Below, one piece after another: positions 17,192 through 25,823 of a stretch of DNA of 64,000 bases. Numbering within the stretch: position 1 is the stretch's first letter; the number at the start of each line of letters is the position of its first letter. This DNA comes from CBDCWT01 sp965223305 (GTDB lineage: Bacteria > Planctomycetota > Planctomycetia > Pirellulales > Pirellulaceae), in NCBI GenBank assembly GCA_965223305.1, contig CBDCWT010000079.1, positions 62,001 to 126,000 of the forward strand, read 5' to 3'. The notes under the pieces are model-generated. The model had not been told where the DNA came from, ran no database searches, and worked only from the letters and a program-made list of their open reading frames with translations. Position numbers and translations under genes: made by a program.

Positions 17192-17764
17192 TCAAGGGCC
17201 TCCCAGCCCTTGTTGCAAAGCCAACTCGTACCTCCAGCGATAGGTCTGCGGCACCTCCACCGCCGGTTGCAGATCGACGCCGATGCTGGCATTGCCATCT
17301 TGCACGAACAATCGGGGCGTCCACGGACCACCGGCGATCGTCTGCAACTGCACGTTTCCAGCCGGTGTGGACAATAGCAGCGAAGTGTGGGTTAGATCGA
17401 CCGGCTCGGCATTCAGTCGGTAACAACTTCCCAATTTCAGGGGAGCCTGCCGCGCCAGGCAGGCAACGTCGAACAGCAATCGCGATTCCCCAACAGGACT
17501 GTGGATGCTAGCCGACCAATGGCTCTTGCCGGCCATCCCAACCAGCAGGGCGACACGGCTTGTCGCGTGCTGCTCGACAGCCACTTGTCGAAATGGGGGA
17601 CTGCTCGGCCAGATCGTCTGATCGTCACCCTCGACCGAACTTAGCAACGGAAGCCGTTCGGGACCGCTGACAATATTGACCGTCTGGTGGTAGCGATCGT
17701 CCCGCCACACAAACAACACCTCCAACCCCGCTCCAAGCCGGCGGTCGGTTTCCAGGATGGTCAC
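17192..17764 (-). CDS. Protein of unknown function coupled to prfB
   Basis: 190 residues. GTG at 17764 overlaps the prfB stop by GTGA, so translation is coupled to release factor 2. The sequence is soluble and beta-rich (LEVLFVWRDDRYHQTVNIVS, then CYRLNAEPVDLTHTSLLLST) with no signal peptide and no catalytic motif I recognise. Seventy-four bases separate it from the next gene on the same strand, so prfB, this gene and the repeat protein may form one operon. Confidence 0.6.
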   Translation of the reverse strand: MTILETDRRLGAGLEVLFVWRDDRYHQTVNIVSGPERLPLLSSVEGDDQTIWPSSPPFRQVAVEQHATSRVALLVGMAGKSHWSASIHSPVGESRLLFDVACLARQAPLKLGSCYRLNAEPVDLTHTSLLLSTPAGNVQLQTIAGGPWTPRLFVQDGNASIGVDLQPAVEVPQTYRWRYELALQQGLGGP

Positions 17765-18862
17765 TCGATCTGCCCCACCCGCCAGCGGAGATACGAGTCC
17801 AAAAAGGGTTGGATGTTCCCGTCTAAGACGCTATTGAAGTTCCCCACAACAAGACCGGTGCGAGCGTCCTTGACGCGTTGGTCCGGATGCAGAAAGTAGT
17901 TTCTAATTTGACTGCCAAACCCCACTCGAGCTTTGCTCTTGTACTTGGCGGCTTCTTCCGCCTCGCGCTTTTCCTCTTCCAGGCGAGCCATGCGAGCGCG
18001 GAGCATTTTCCATGCGGTGGCGCGGTTCTTATGCTGGCTCCGCTCGTTCTGGCATTGCACCGCGATCCCGGTTGGTTCATGTGTCAGGCGGATAGCGCTG
18101 CTCGTCTTGTTGACGTGCTGTCCTCCCGCTCCGCTGGCCCGAAAGGTGTCCTCGCGCACGTCGCCCTTGTTGATTTCGATCTCAATGTCATCGGAGACCT
18201 CAGGGGACACATCGATCGCGGCAAAGCTGGTTTGCCGCTTCCCTTCGGCGTTGAAAGGGCTGATTCGAACCAGGCGATGCATCCCCGTTTCACCTTTGAG
18301 GTACCCGTAGGCCATTGGCCCGCGAATTGCCAGCGAAGCGCTCTGGATACCAGCGATCTCGTCATCTTGTCGGTCCAAGATCTGGACGTCGTAGCCGTTC
18401 TTCTGGGCCCATTGGGTGTACATGCGTAGCAGCATGTCGGCCCAGTCGTTTGCGTCGGTTCCGCCATCGCGGGCATAGAAGCTGACGATTGCACCCGCCG
18501 CGTCATTTGGCCCGCTCAGCAGCGATTTCAGCTCGAGGTCCTCGACCTCCCGCTCCAGACGCTCCAATTCGGCACGCACTTCACCGAGGAAGGACTGGTC
18601 CTCATCAGCCATCTCGATCAGTGCCGCCAGTTCGCCTGCCGCCTCTAGCGCATCGTCGAGCGGCTTTAGAATCGACTTGAGCGACTTGAGCTGCCCAACG
18701 GCCTGCTGAGCCTTTTCTTGATGGTCCCAGAAACCGGGAGCCGCCATCTGCTGTTCGATATCGCCAGCGAGCGAGGATTTCCGGTCGTAGTCAAAGACTG
18801 TCTCGCAGATGCACAATGCGCTGCTGTATCGACTCGGCTCGGTTGTTGAGATCAGAATCCAT
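17761..18862 (-). CDS. prfB: Peptide chain release factor 2 with programmed +1 frameshift
   Basis: Releases finished peptides at UGA and UAA stop codons. ATG 18862 opens 23 codons ending RDSL, followed by the in-frame stop in CTT TGA C (18790-18796 on the opposite strand). A +1 shift continues as DYDRKSSLAGDIEQQ through the rest, giving 366 residues. The RF2 tripeptide SPF (RLVRISPFNAEGKRQ) and the catalytic GGQ (SGAGGQHVNKTSSAIRL) are both visible. The frameshift is the classic autoregulation in which low RF2 favours shifting at its own UGA. A strong upstream Shine-Dalgarno stimulator is not obvious. Three residues at the C-terminus overlap the next gene. Confidence 0.95.
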
Positions 18863-18995
18863 GGCGATTTGCTCCGGCAACGGTGACGACCTTGCTCACG
18901 TCAGAATATACTGTCGGCGGCGGTTGCGGCAAACCTCTCAGGGGTTCCACAACTCGGCGGCGCGGTTTGAAACCTCAAGACAGCCACGGCCGCCC

Positions 18996-19154
18996 CTAGC
19001 TGCCTGTTGAAAAACGCCGTCTTGGCGTTTTTCAACCTCGCCAAGCTCAGAACAAGAGTTCTTCGCGGCTCGCGAATCAACGACTTACGTCGCTGATTTG
19101 GCATCACATCCCTGTGATGCGGCAGGCGCGTTGAGAAAATCAACAGGCTGCTAG
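18996..19154. mobile_element. MITE-like element, family B
   Basis: A 151-bp core (19000-19150) is flanked by CTAG on both sides (18996-18999 and 19151-19154). Ends are CTGCCTGTTGAAAA and the complement of CAGCCTGTTGATTTT, an imperfect terminal inverted repeat. Inside are short palindromes such as AAAACGCCG-TCTT-GGCGTTTT and CATCACA-TCCC-TGTGATG. No coding capacity. The right CTAG contains the TAG stop codon (complement of 19151-19153) of the gene to the right. Only one copy in this window. Confidence 0.6.
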
Positions 19155-20650
19155 TCGAGAGATGTTTGGGCCGTGGTGGCTTGTCGCTCGTCATTGTCCG
19201 CCGGACCGTCGGCAGTGGCCGGTTCCGAACGCTGTCGAAAGTCGAACGAACTGACGATCACCGCGTCGTTGTTCGCAAATCGCTCGGCGTGCTGCACATC
19301 CATCGTGAAGACCAACGACAGTTGCCGGCCCGTGCTGTCGGAGAAGTGATAGTAGGTCCACTGGATCGGCAGCTCGGATACGGCCCCTGCGGCCACCGTC
19401 CGCAGGACACGCACGCCGCTTGCCGTGGTCGTCTGGTTTGCTTCGACGAACTCTCCAAAGTTGTCGCCCAACGCTCGTTCCACGTCGGCCTGCAACGCTC
19501 CCAGCTCGAGCTGCTGCCCGGCCTTGAGGTTGGACAAGGACGAGATGTTGCACTGTGCTATCAGGTCTCCCCGGTCAATACGACGCATAATGGAGACATC
19601 GTGGCGATCCACCATCAGCCGCCATTGACGATCGTGGAGGAAATGAAATCCACCAGCGTTGGAAGTGAACTCGAGTAGCAGCGAGCTGTCGTCCGCATTC
19701 AGGTTCAGCGGGGCGAGGGCGGTCTCCGACAATCCCGTGTCTGGTTTCCCAGCTGCCGACACAAGGCGAAGTCGCGCCGTGACGTCAAAACCCGGCTGGG
19801 CGTGACCCACCGCGCGACTCTCTTGGATCGACGCCGCAAACCAGCTCACTCGCCGTTCAGCTAGATTGAAGTTGTAAACAGCCTTTAGTTCCATATCGCT
19901 GGAAACGCCAGCCACCGCGCCCCGAACGGTGCCCTGCATGTCGATCACAGCCACTCCGTCGTCCACCTTGCGCAACGTGCTCTTTGTCTCGTTTGTGTGG
20001 ACGACATCCAGTCCGAAGAGGCCGGCGACCAGCTCGTCGGCATGATTCCACGTTTCACCGCTTGCGACTTCGCGGTCCGGCAACAGCTGGTCGAGCAGCA
20101 GGCTGTTGCCGTGGACATCAATCAGCTCGAGTTCGTCGCGGGTTAGCGGACCGTGCGGCGAGAACAGGTGCGTTTCCTCCGGCGCCGACTGGGCGACGAC
20201 CAAACGGCGGTTCTCTCGCAGCAAGTTCTCGCGGTTTCCTTCACCAACCTGGATGGATGCTCGAGCTGTTTCGTAGTAGCGCGCGTCGCGGCGCACCGCT
20301 TGGTCACCCAGCTCCAGAATTCGCTCGCGATACAGGAGATCTCCGCGAACTTTTAGCGGCAGGCTTGTGACTTGTTTACCGTCGGCATTGAGTTTCAGCG
20401 TCCCCCTTACTTCGAGCACCGCTTTCACCGTCCGGACCTGATTGACCTCGGGTTCCGCACGCAGCAGATATTGCTGGGAGGCTTCGCCGCAGCGGGCGTT
20501 CAGCACCAGCAGACCGCTGGCCAACAGAGCTGCAGCGACTCGGCTTTTCCGGCAGAAAACTCCAAAAAAATGGCAGATCGCTGTAACTTTTCGGTCACTT
20601 GATGGAGCTAATATGTGGTGGGAATCGTCGAATACCATGTCGCGGTCCAA
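19151..20650 (-). CDS. Large protein of unknown function with N-terminal membrane/signal segment
   Basis: 499 residues, no recognised family. Residues about 38-57 are hydrophobic (VAAALLASGLLVLNARCGEA) and read as a signal peptide or anchor after a rather long basic leader, so the true start may be an internal codon. The body is beta-rich with alternating patterns (TVKAVLEVRGTLKLNADGK, GVAVIDMQGTVRGAVAGVSS), like planctomycete secreted proteins. The C-terminal 25 residues are polar. Its stop codon lies in the target duplication of the family B element. Confidence 0.65.
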   Translation of the reverse strand: MDRDMVFDDSHHILAPSSDRKVTAICHFFGVFCRKSRVAAALLASGLLVLNARCGEASQQYLLRAEPEVNQVRTVKAVLEVRGTLKLNADGKQVTSLPLKVRGDLLYRERILELGDQAVRRDARYYETARASIQVGEGNRENLLRENRRLVVAQSAPEETHLFSPHGPLTRDELELIDVHGNSLLLDQLLPDREVASGETWNHADELVAGLFGLDVVHTNETKSTLRKVDDGVAVIDMQGTVRGAVAGVSSDMELKAVYNFNLAERRVSWFAASIQESRAVGHAQPGFDVTARLRLVSAAGKPDTGLSETALAPLNLNADDSSLLLEFTSNAGGFHFLHDRQWRLMVDRHDVSIMRRIDRGDLIAQCNISSLSNLKAGQQLELGALQADVERALGDNFGEFVEANQTTTASGVRVLRTVAAGAVSELPIQWTYYHFSDSTGRQLSLVFTMDVQHAERFANNDAVIVSSFDFRQRSEPATADGPADNDERQATTAQTSLD

Positions 20651-21154
20651 GGAAACGAGGATGTGCGCTGTGAGAGCGCGTCAACGACGCGCGGTGACTA
20701 GCGGGTAGATCGACTAGGTAGGCTGGGCTGGTCCAGTCAAACGCCCCATCAAAACAGCGGAAGCCGCGTAACAAATCCCGGTCTGCGGGGTTGTCAGTTA
20801 CGGAAAAGCAGCGCATACCCCCCCCATAGGAGGGGTTTATGGGTAATGACGGCGAGAATTGGAACTCTGGTTGTCGACTCGGGGTATAGGCTGGGGGTCG
20901 GACATGAGCGTGGCAGATTGTGCTGCGGCCGGCCGTTTGAGCGGGGCGCAGGGGAGGTTGGGGAGCTGAGTTTGAGGGCACAGAACTACAGAACCAAGGC
21001 CAGGGGTTTGTCGTAGAGAACGACGCCGGGGTCGACCCGGGATGCGGAGTCGAGTCAGGAACGACTTGTCTTTCCGAAGTGGAGGCCGAGCCTACCGGGC
21101 GATGGAGTCGCAGGGAGCAAACGGTGGGTTCGAGGTTGTTGAGAGGTTTCACGC
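20651..21154. other. Non-coding gap between divergent genes
   Basis: About 500 bases without a convincing gene. The leftward ORF across it has no coding character. A C8 run followed by CCATAGGAGGGGTTTATGG (from about 20818) can pair CCCATA with TATGGG. The region must hold promoters for the sigma factor to the right and probably for the gene to the left. Confidence 0.5.
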
Positions 21155-22819
21155 ATGCACACCGACTATCGAAACACGATTCTCAAGCAGCTTCGGGACC
21201 AGCAAGTCCGTTTTGCGCCGCGGGAGAAGAAACTGGAGCAGGTCAACCGCGCCGAGACGTTGCTCGGCGAAATCGACCCAGAGAAGACCTACAGCTACGA
21301 GTATCTTTGTTTTCGCATCACGGACTATCGTCCGGAGGCGGATCCCCGCGACACGATGACCGGTGCCGCGGCTCGGCACGATCTGCGGCTATTTGTCGAA
21401 GACGTTTCCGACGCGGCCAACATTCGCGTCGAGGATGTCGAGGAACAGGTCCATACGGTCGATGACTTGAGCAAGCTATTCAAGGTATCGACGAAGACGA
21501 TTTCGCGCTGGCGGCAGCAGGGGCTTGTCAGCCGGCGGTTCATTTTTGGTCGGCGCAAGCGGGTGGGGTTCTTGCGAAGCAGTGTCGAGCGATTTGTCTC
21601 GACCAATCACGCGCGGGTCAAACGCGGCGAGCGGTTTAGTCAGCTGAGCGACGAGGAGCGCGGCGAGATCATCGAGCGTGGGCGTCGTTTGGCGCAGCAG
21701 GGCATCTGCCTATCGGAGATTTCCCAGCGGCTGGCCAAGGAGATGGGGCGCAGCGGCGAAACCGTCCGCTACACGCTGAAGCAGTTCGACGACAAGCACC
21801 CTGATCTGGCGATCTTTCCGAATCACTCCGGGCCGCTCAAGGACGAAACCAAGCGGAAGATCTTCCAGCAGTATCGGTGTGGCGCCTCGGTGGATGTGCT
21901 GTCCAAGAGGTATCGCCGTACCCGCACCAGCATCTACCGCATCGTCAACGAAATGCGGGCTCAGCGGCTCTTGCAGCTGCCGTTGGACTACATTTACAAC
22001 GCCGAGTTCGAGGATGAGTCGCGTGAGGCGGAGTTCCTTGCCCCGCAGCCTGTCGCGCAGGAAAACCGACGAAAGTCACGGCCGCCGGCGGGATTGCCGC
22101 CTTATTTGTCGTCGCTGTACGAGACCCCGTTGCTGAGCGCCGACCAGGAGCTCCATCTATTCCGCAAGATGAACTACTTGAAGCACAAGGCCAGTCGGTT
22201 GCGCAGCGCTCTGCGTCCCGACAACGCCCGGTCGATCGCCATGGATCGCATCGAGGGCCTCTACGACCAGGTAGTGAAGGCGAAGAACGACATCGTGCAG
22301 GCGAATTTGCGTTTGGTTGTTTCGATTGCTAAGCGGCACGTGACGGCCAGCGAAGACTTTTTCGGTTTAGTCAGCGACGGAAACATCTCACTGATTCGTG
22401 CGGTAGAGAAGTTTGACTACTCCCGGGGCAACAAGTTCAGCACCTACGCGAGCTGGGCGATCATGAAGAACTTTGCGAGATCGATTCCGGACGAGTTCAG
22501 GCATCGCGATCGTTTCCGTACCAGCCTCTATGAGATGTTCAACGGTCGCGTCGACGACGGCTCAGACGCCTATGAGCAAGAGACTGCGCAGAAGCTGCGC
22601 CAGCAGCAAATCGACACCATCCTAACTCGGCTTGACGAGCGCGAGCAGACGATTATCATTAGTCGGTTTGGCCTGGATTACAGCCAGGAGCCACAGACGC
22701 TCAAAGAGGTCGGCGAGCATCTGGGTGTCACCAAAGAGCGGGTGAGGCAGCTTGAGGCGCGGGCGTTGGAGAAGCTCCGTTTGGCGGCTCGAGAGGAGCG
22801 GTTGGAGTTGCCTGACTGA
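21155..22819 (+). CDS. Sigma-70 family RNA polymerase sigma factor with extra N-terminal HTH motifs
   Basis: 554 residues. The C-terminal 260 hold sigma region 2 (IVQANLRLVVSIAKRHVTAS, FDYSRGNKFSTYASWAIMKN) and region 4 (LDEREQTIIISRFGLDYS, LGVTKERVRQLEARALEKLR). Region 3 is very short. The part that reads the -10 element (AIMKNFARSIPDEFRHRDRF) differs from housekeeping RpoD, suggesting altered promoter choice. The N-terminal 290 residues contain three helix-turn-helix-like motifs: TVDDLSKLFKVSTKTISRWR, LSEISQRLAKEMGRSGETVR and LSKRYRRTRTSIYRIVNEMR. ATG 21155 follows a GAGAGG site. Its place upstream of the tRNA-tuf-rpoBC block may matter. Confidence 0.88.
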   Translation: MHTDYRNTILKQLRDQQVRFAPREKKLEQVNRAETLLGEIDPEKTYSYEYLCFRITDYRPEADPRDTMTGAAARHDLRLFVEDVSDAANIRVEDVEEQVHTVDDLSKLFKVSTKTISRWRQQGLVSRRFIFGRRKRVGFLRSSVERFVSTNHARVKRGERFSQLSDEERGEIIERGRRLAQQGICLSEISQRLAKEMGRSGETVRYTLKQFDDKHPDLAIFPNHSGPLKDETKRKIFQQYRCGASVDVLSKRYRRTRTSIYRIVNEMRAQRLLQLPLDYIYNAEFEDESREAEFLAPQPVAQENRRKSRPPAGLPPYLSSLYETPLLSADQELHLFRKMNYLKHKASRLRSALRPDNARSIAMDRIEGLYDQVVKAKNDIVQANLRLVVSIAKRHVTASEDFFGLVSDGNISLIRAVEKFDYSRGNKFSTYASWAIMKNFARSIPDEFRHRDRFRTSLYEMFNGRVDDGSDAYEQETAQKLRQQQIDTILTRLDEREQTIIISRFGLDYSQEPQTLKEVGEHLGVTKERVRQLEARALEKLRLAAREERLELPD

Positions 22820-22937
22820 CTCGCGCTGGGTTGGTGGAATCAGTAGTTTCCACTGGCCGGTGGCTCGCTAGCTGAATTGGGATTGCCTATATCTACCATG
22901 CCCCCAGACAGGGGTGCCCTGCCAAGGGCATATTTCG

Positions 22938-23110
22938 TCAAGGAGTTGCCGAGAGCTTTTTGGGAGAGCGAAGTCTAGAGGTTGCCTTGGCCGTCTTGTC
23001 CAGGGCAACGGGCTTCTTTTTCTCAGGGCTTGTTCAGCAGCTCCTTTTTTTTGTGCAGTTTTCGTGGCGAGGGGCTTTTTTCGGAGATTTTTTGACAAAA
23101 ACGAACTCGA
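22938..23110 (-). pseudogene. Possible frameshifted Lys/Ala-rich (histone H1-like) tail
   Basis: On the leftward strand three frames in succession encode basic, Ala/Pro/Lys-rich pieces: FVKKSPKKAPRH, ATKTAQKKGAAEQAL and KKKPVALDKTAKATSRL, the last ending SPKKLSATP and a TGA at 22938-22940. Joined by two 1-nt shifts in A-rich runs they resemble the tail of a histone H1-like protein. No credible N-terminal part was found, so this could be a fragment or chance. The rest of 22820-23363 shows no gene. Confidence 0.2.
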
Positions 23111-23363
23111 GGAGTCCGTTTACAGAAAGTCGGCTGACAGAATCGGTTGACAGAAGAGGTGCCCGACGCCGGTTTGCTGACCTTGCTGGGTGGTGCCCCC
23201 GTTGGGCGGGTTTCTCGCTGAATTGATCGCTCGCAGCAGGGCTCCGAACTCGGCACTCCTGCGGCGTCGACTTGCCCCCGGAACGGTTGAATTCGGAGGA
23301 TCCGATATTGCACAAACACAGGGCTTCGGTATATTAACAGGTTTTCAATGTGGAGAAAGTGCC

Positions 23364-23439
23364 GCCAGCGTAGCTCAATCGGCAGAGCAGCTGATTTGTA
23401 ATCAGCAGGTTGTGGGTTCAAGTCCCTCCGCTGGCTCCA
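23364..23439 (+). tRNA. tRNA-Thr (anticodon TGT)
   Basis: Acceptor arms GCCAGCG and CGCTGGC pair fully. The D arm TAGCTCAATCGGCAGAGCA, anticodon stem-loop CTGATTTGTAATCAG (TGT) and T arm GGGTTCAAGTCCC are standard. The 3' CCA is encoded. First tRNA of the cluster that precedes tuf. Confidence 0.96.
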
Positions 23440-23511
23440 TCACACTGGATTGGTCATCGGCGGGGAGTCCTTGAGCTGCGTGAGGGAGTGTAGTTGATTG
23501 GCGCCATAGGA

Positions 23512-23593
23512 GGGGGGATTCCCGAGCGGTCAAAGGGGTCAGACTGTAAATCTGATGGCTTAGCCTTCGCAGGTTCGAATCCTGCTCCCCCCA
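23512..23593 (+). tRNA. tRNA-Tyr (anticodon GTA)
   Basis: Acceptor GGGGGGA pairs with TCCCCCC. The anticodon loop is CAGACTGTAAATCTG with GTA, and the long variable arm (ATGGCTTAGCCTTC) is as expected for bacterial tRNA-Tyr. The T arm is CAGGTTCGAATCCTG. CCA is not encoded after the discriminator A. Confidence 0.95.
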
Positions 23594-23744
23594 CTTTCAA
23601 CCGGAGCTCGTTGGCGGTGGGTCGCTGAGCAGGTTGGGCTGAGAAGGTTTGGGTCGAGAGAATAACGATTGGTGGTGCATCGCGACTTGAGGACAGCCGG
23701 GCGGTTGCGCCGGCCGCTTTCGGCTCGGTGGCAATCCGATTTCG

Positions 23745-23817
<73 letters not shown>

Positions 23818-23902
23818 CCTTTAGCGACAATTTGACCGCTGGCAATGAGACGGTATTTCCAATTTTCAACTTCGACACACTAGAAGTGTAGGTGAGACGA
23901 CC

Positions 23903-25099
23903 ATGGCCAAGGAGGTATTCGAGCGGAGTAAGCCGCATTGCAACGTCGGGACGATCGGCCACATCGATCACGGGAAAACGACGTTGACTGGTTCCATTCT
24001 GGCAGTTCAGGCTGCGAAGGATATGGCGCAGGCGAAGTCGTACGCGGACATCGCCAAAGGGGGGACGGTCCGTGACGATACGAAAACAGTGACGATTGCG
24101 GTGGCGCACGTCGAGTATGAAACAGATAATCGCCACTACGCCCACATCGACTGTCCTGGCCACGCGGACTTCATTAAGAACATGATTACCGGTGCGGCTC
24201 AGATGGACGGAGCGATTCTGGTCGTTTCCGCAGCGGACGGTCCAATGCCGCAGACGAAGGAGCACGTCCTGTTGGCCCGCCAAGTCGATGTGCCCGCGAT
24301 TGTCGTGTTCATGAACAAGTGTGACTTGGTCGACGATCCTGAGCTGCTGGACCTGGTCGAGATCGAAATCCGCGAGTTGCTCAGCAAATACGAGTTCCCT
24401 GGTGACGACATCCCGATCATTCGTGGTTCGGCGCTGCCGGCTTACCAGAACCCGAGCGATGCGGAAGCCAATAAGTGCATTGGCGAGTTGATGGACGCCA
24501 TCGACAGCTACATTCCTCAGCCCACACGTGAAGAGGACAAGCCTTTCTTGATGGCGATCGAGGATGTCTTCTCGATCGAAGGACGTGGGACGGTGGCGAC
24601 CGGTCGCATCGAGCGAGGTGTGGTCAAGGTTGGCGAAGAGGTGGAGATTGTCGGTCTGAGTACCGAGCCGCGGAAGACGACCTGTACTGGCGTGGAGATG
24701 TTTCGCAAGTTGCTCGACGAGGGCAAGGCAGGTGACAACGTGGGCTGCTTGTTGCGAGGCGTCAAGCGAGATGAAATCGAGCGTGGCCAGGTGTTGGCCA
24801 AACCGGGTAGCATCACGCCGCACACCAAGTTCGAGGCAGAGGTTTATTGCCTTTCGAAGGATGAAGGAGGTCGGCACACACCCTTCTTCAGCGGATATCG
24901 TCCTCAGTTTTATTTCCGCACGACCGACGTGACCGGGACGGCAAATCTGGTGGAAGCCGAGATGTGCATGCCGGGTGATAACGTGAAGGTCAGCATTGAA
25001 TTGCACAAGCCCATCGCAATGGATGATGGTGTTCGGTTTGCCATTCGCGAAGGCGGCCGTACGGTCGGCTCGGGAGTGGTTACGAAAATTGTTGAATAG
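23903..25099 (+). CDS. tuf: Elongation factor Tu
   Basis: GTPase that delivers aminoacyl-tRNA to the ribosome. 398 residues, usual length. G1 is GHIDHGKTTLTGS (residues about 18-30), G3 DCPGHADFIKNMITGAAQMD and G4 NKCD. The effector region is present but slightly unusual: the threonine-rich switch reads KGGTVRDDTKTVTIAVAHVE rather than the common RGITIN form. Domain 2 begins near residue 205 (FLMAIEDVFSIEGRGTVATG). ATG 23903 follows TAGGTGA. It is flanked by tRNAs and followed by tRNA-Trp, secE and nusG, as in many bacteria. Confidence 0.97.
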   Translation: MAKEVFERSKPHCNVGTIGHIDHGKTTLTGSILAVQAAKDMAQAKSYADIAKGGTVRDDTKTVTIAVAHVEYETDNRHYAHIDCPGHADFIKNMITGAAQMDGAILVVSAADGPMPQTKEHVLLARQVDVPAIVVFMNKCDLVDDPELLDLVEIEIRELLSKYEFPGDDIPIIRGSALPAYQNPSDAEANKCIGELMDAIDSYIPQPTREEDKPFLMAIEDVFSIEGRGTVATGRIERGVVKVGEEVEIVGLSTEPRKTTCTGVEMFRKLLDEGKAGDNVGCLLRGVKRDEIERGQVLAKPGSITPHTKFEAEVYCLSKDEGGRHTPFFSGYRPQFYFRTTDVTGTANLVEAEMCMPGDNVKVSIELHKPIAMDDGVRFAIREGGRTVGSGVVTKIVE

Positions 25100-25121
25100 G
25101 CGTCGGTTTGTCGATGCTTGG

Positions 25122-25197
25122 AGGGGTGTAGCTCAATTGGCAGAGCACCGGTCTCCAAAACCGGGGGTTGCGAGTTCGATTCCCGCCGCCCCTGCCA
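25122..25197 (+). tRNA. tRNA-Trp (anticodon CCA)
   Basis: Acceptor AGGGGTG pairs with CGCCCCT with one G-T pair. The D arm is TAGCTCAATTGGCAGAGCA, the anticodon loop CGGTCTCCAAAACCG carries CCA, and the T arm is GAGTTCGATTC. The 3' CCA is encoded. It sits between tuf and secE, the conserved bacterial position. Confidence 0.96.
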
Positions 25198-25205
25198 TCA
25201 ACCCG

Positions 25206-25236
25206 GCCAAGAGGCGGAGCCACTCCGCCTCTTGGC
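25206..25236 (+). promoter_or_regulatory. Perfect 13-bp hairpin between tRNA-Trp and secE
   Basis: GCCAAGAGGCGGA and TCCGCCTCTTGGC are exact complements around a GCCAC loop. There is no T-run after it, so it is unlikely to be a simple terminator. A processing site that separates the tRNA from the secE-nusG message, or a partial attenuator, fits its position. Confidence 0.45.
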
Positions 25237-25320
25237 TGCGGGTGCCGTAGGGAGTGGCTTGTTGCGAATCGTGGTGTTTCAGCACGCCTTTGTCTCTGTG
25301 CAAACCGCGCGGAGGAGTTG

Positions 25321-25752
25321 ATGTCCAAACAAAAAGCGGTGACTGCCGGTTCGTTGGTTGGTGAGATCTTCCAGGTGGGTCTCTACAAGCCGAACCAGGG
25401 CAGGATAACGCGACAGGTTACCTGTGGAGCTTTGTGGGTTGCCATAGCGCTCGGTTGCTGGCGGCTGCAGCAGACAATGTACCAGTTTGACTATTGGCAG
25501 TTTGTCATCCCGCTGGCTCTGCTGATCGTCGGCTTTTGGAGCAGCTACCGACTAGTGAACTATCCACGCTTCGCGGATTTTCTGATCGCTGTTGAAGCCG
25601 AAATGAACAAAGTTTCATGGCCCTCGCGCATGGAGTTGATCCGCAGCTCTGTGGTTGTGATCTTCGTCATCTTTGCGATGGCGATGGTCTTGTTTGGCTA
25701 TGATCTGTTGTGGAGGTTGCTGTTCAAGAACTTTCTGGGAGTCTTGCAGTAG
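25321..25752 (+). CDS. secE: Preprotein translocase subunit SecE
   Basis: Clamp subunit of the SecYEG protein channel in the inner membrane. 143 residues from ATG 25321, preceded by GGAGGAG. The conserved amphipathic region FLIAVEAEMNKVSWPSRMEL (about residues 90-109) and a final transmembrane helix (SSVVVIFVIFAMAMVLFGYD) identify it. Two further hydrophobic segments at about residues 35-50 and 60-80 make it a three-span type like that of E. coli rather than the short one-span form. Its identity is confirmed by nusG immediately after. Confidence 0.93.
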   Translation: MSKQKAVTAGSLVGEIFQVGLYKPNQGRITRQVTCGALWVAIALGCWRLQQTMYQFDYWQFVIPLALLIVGFWSSYRLVNYPRFADFLIAVEAEMNKVSWPSRMELIRSSVVVIFVIFAMAMVLFGYDLLWRLLFKNFLGVLQ

Positions 25753-25823
25753 ATGCGCGGACCCCCAGTTGGCAGCAGGAAGAAACAGAAGATTCGGACG
25801 ATATCGTAGGGGTGGCAACAGCC

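Noticed and set aside
16567..17511. Rightward 314-codon ORF opposite the SVADMLAAAR protein
   Set aside because: Antisense of a repetitive, biased-codon gene, which leaves long spurious frames.
20595..21152. Leftward 185-codon ORF over the gap before the sigma factor gene
   Set aside because: Pro/Ser/Thr-rich without any recognisable domain, no ribosome site, and it covers the region that must contain the sigma factor promoter.
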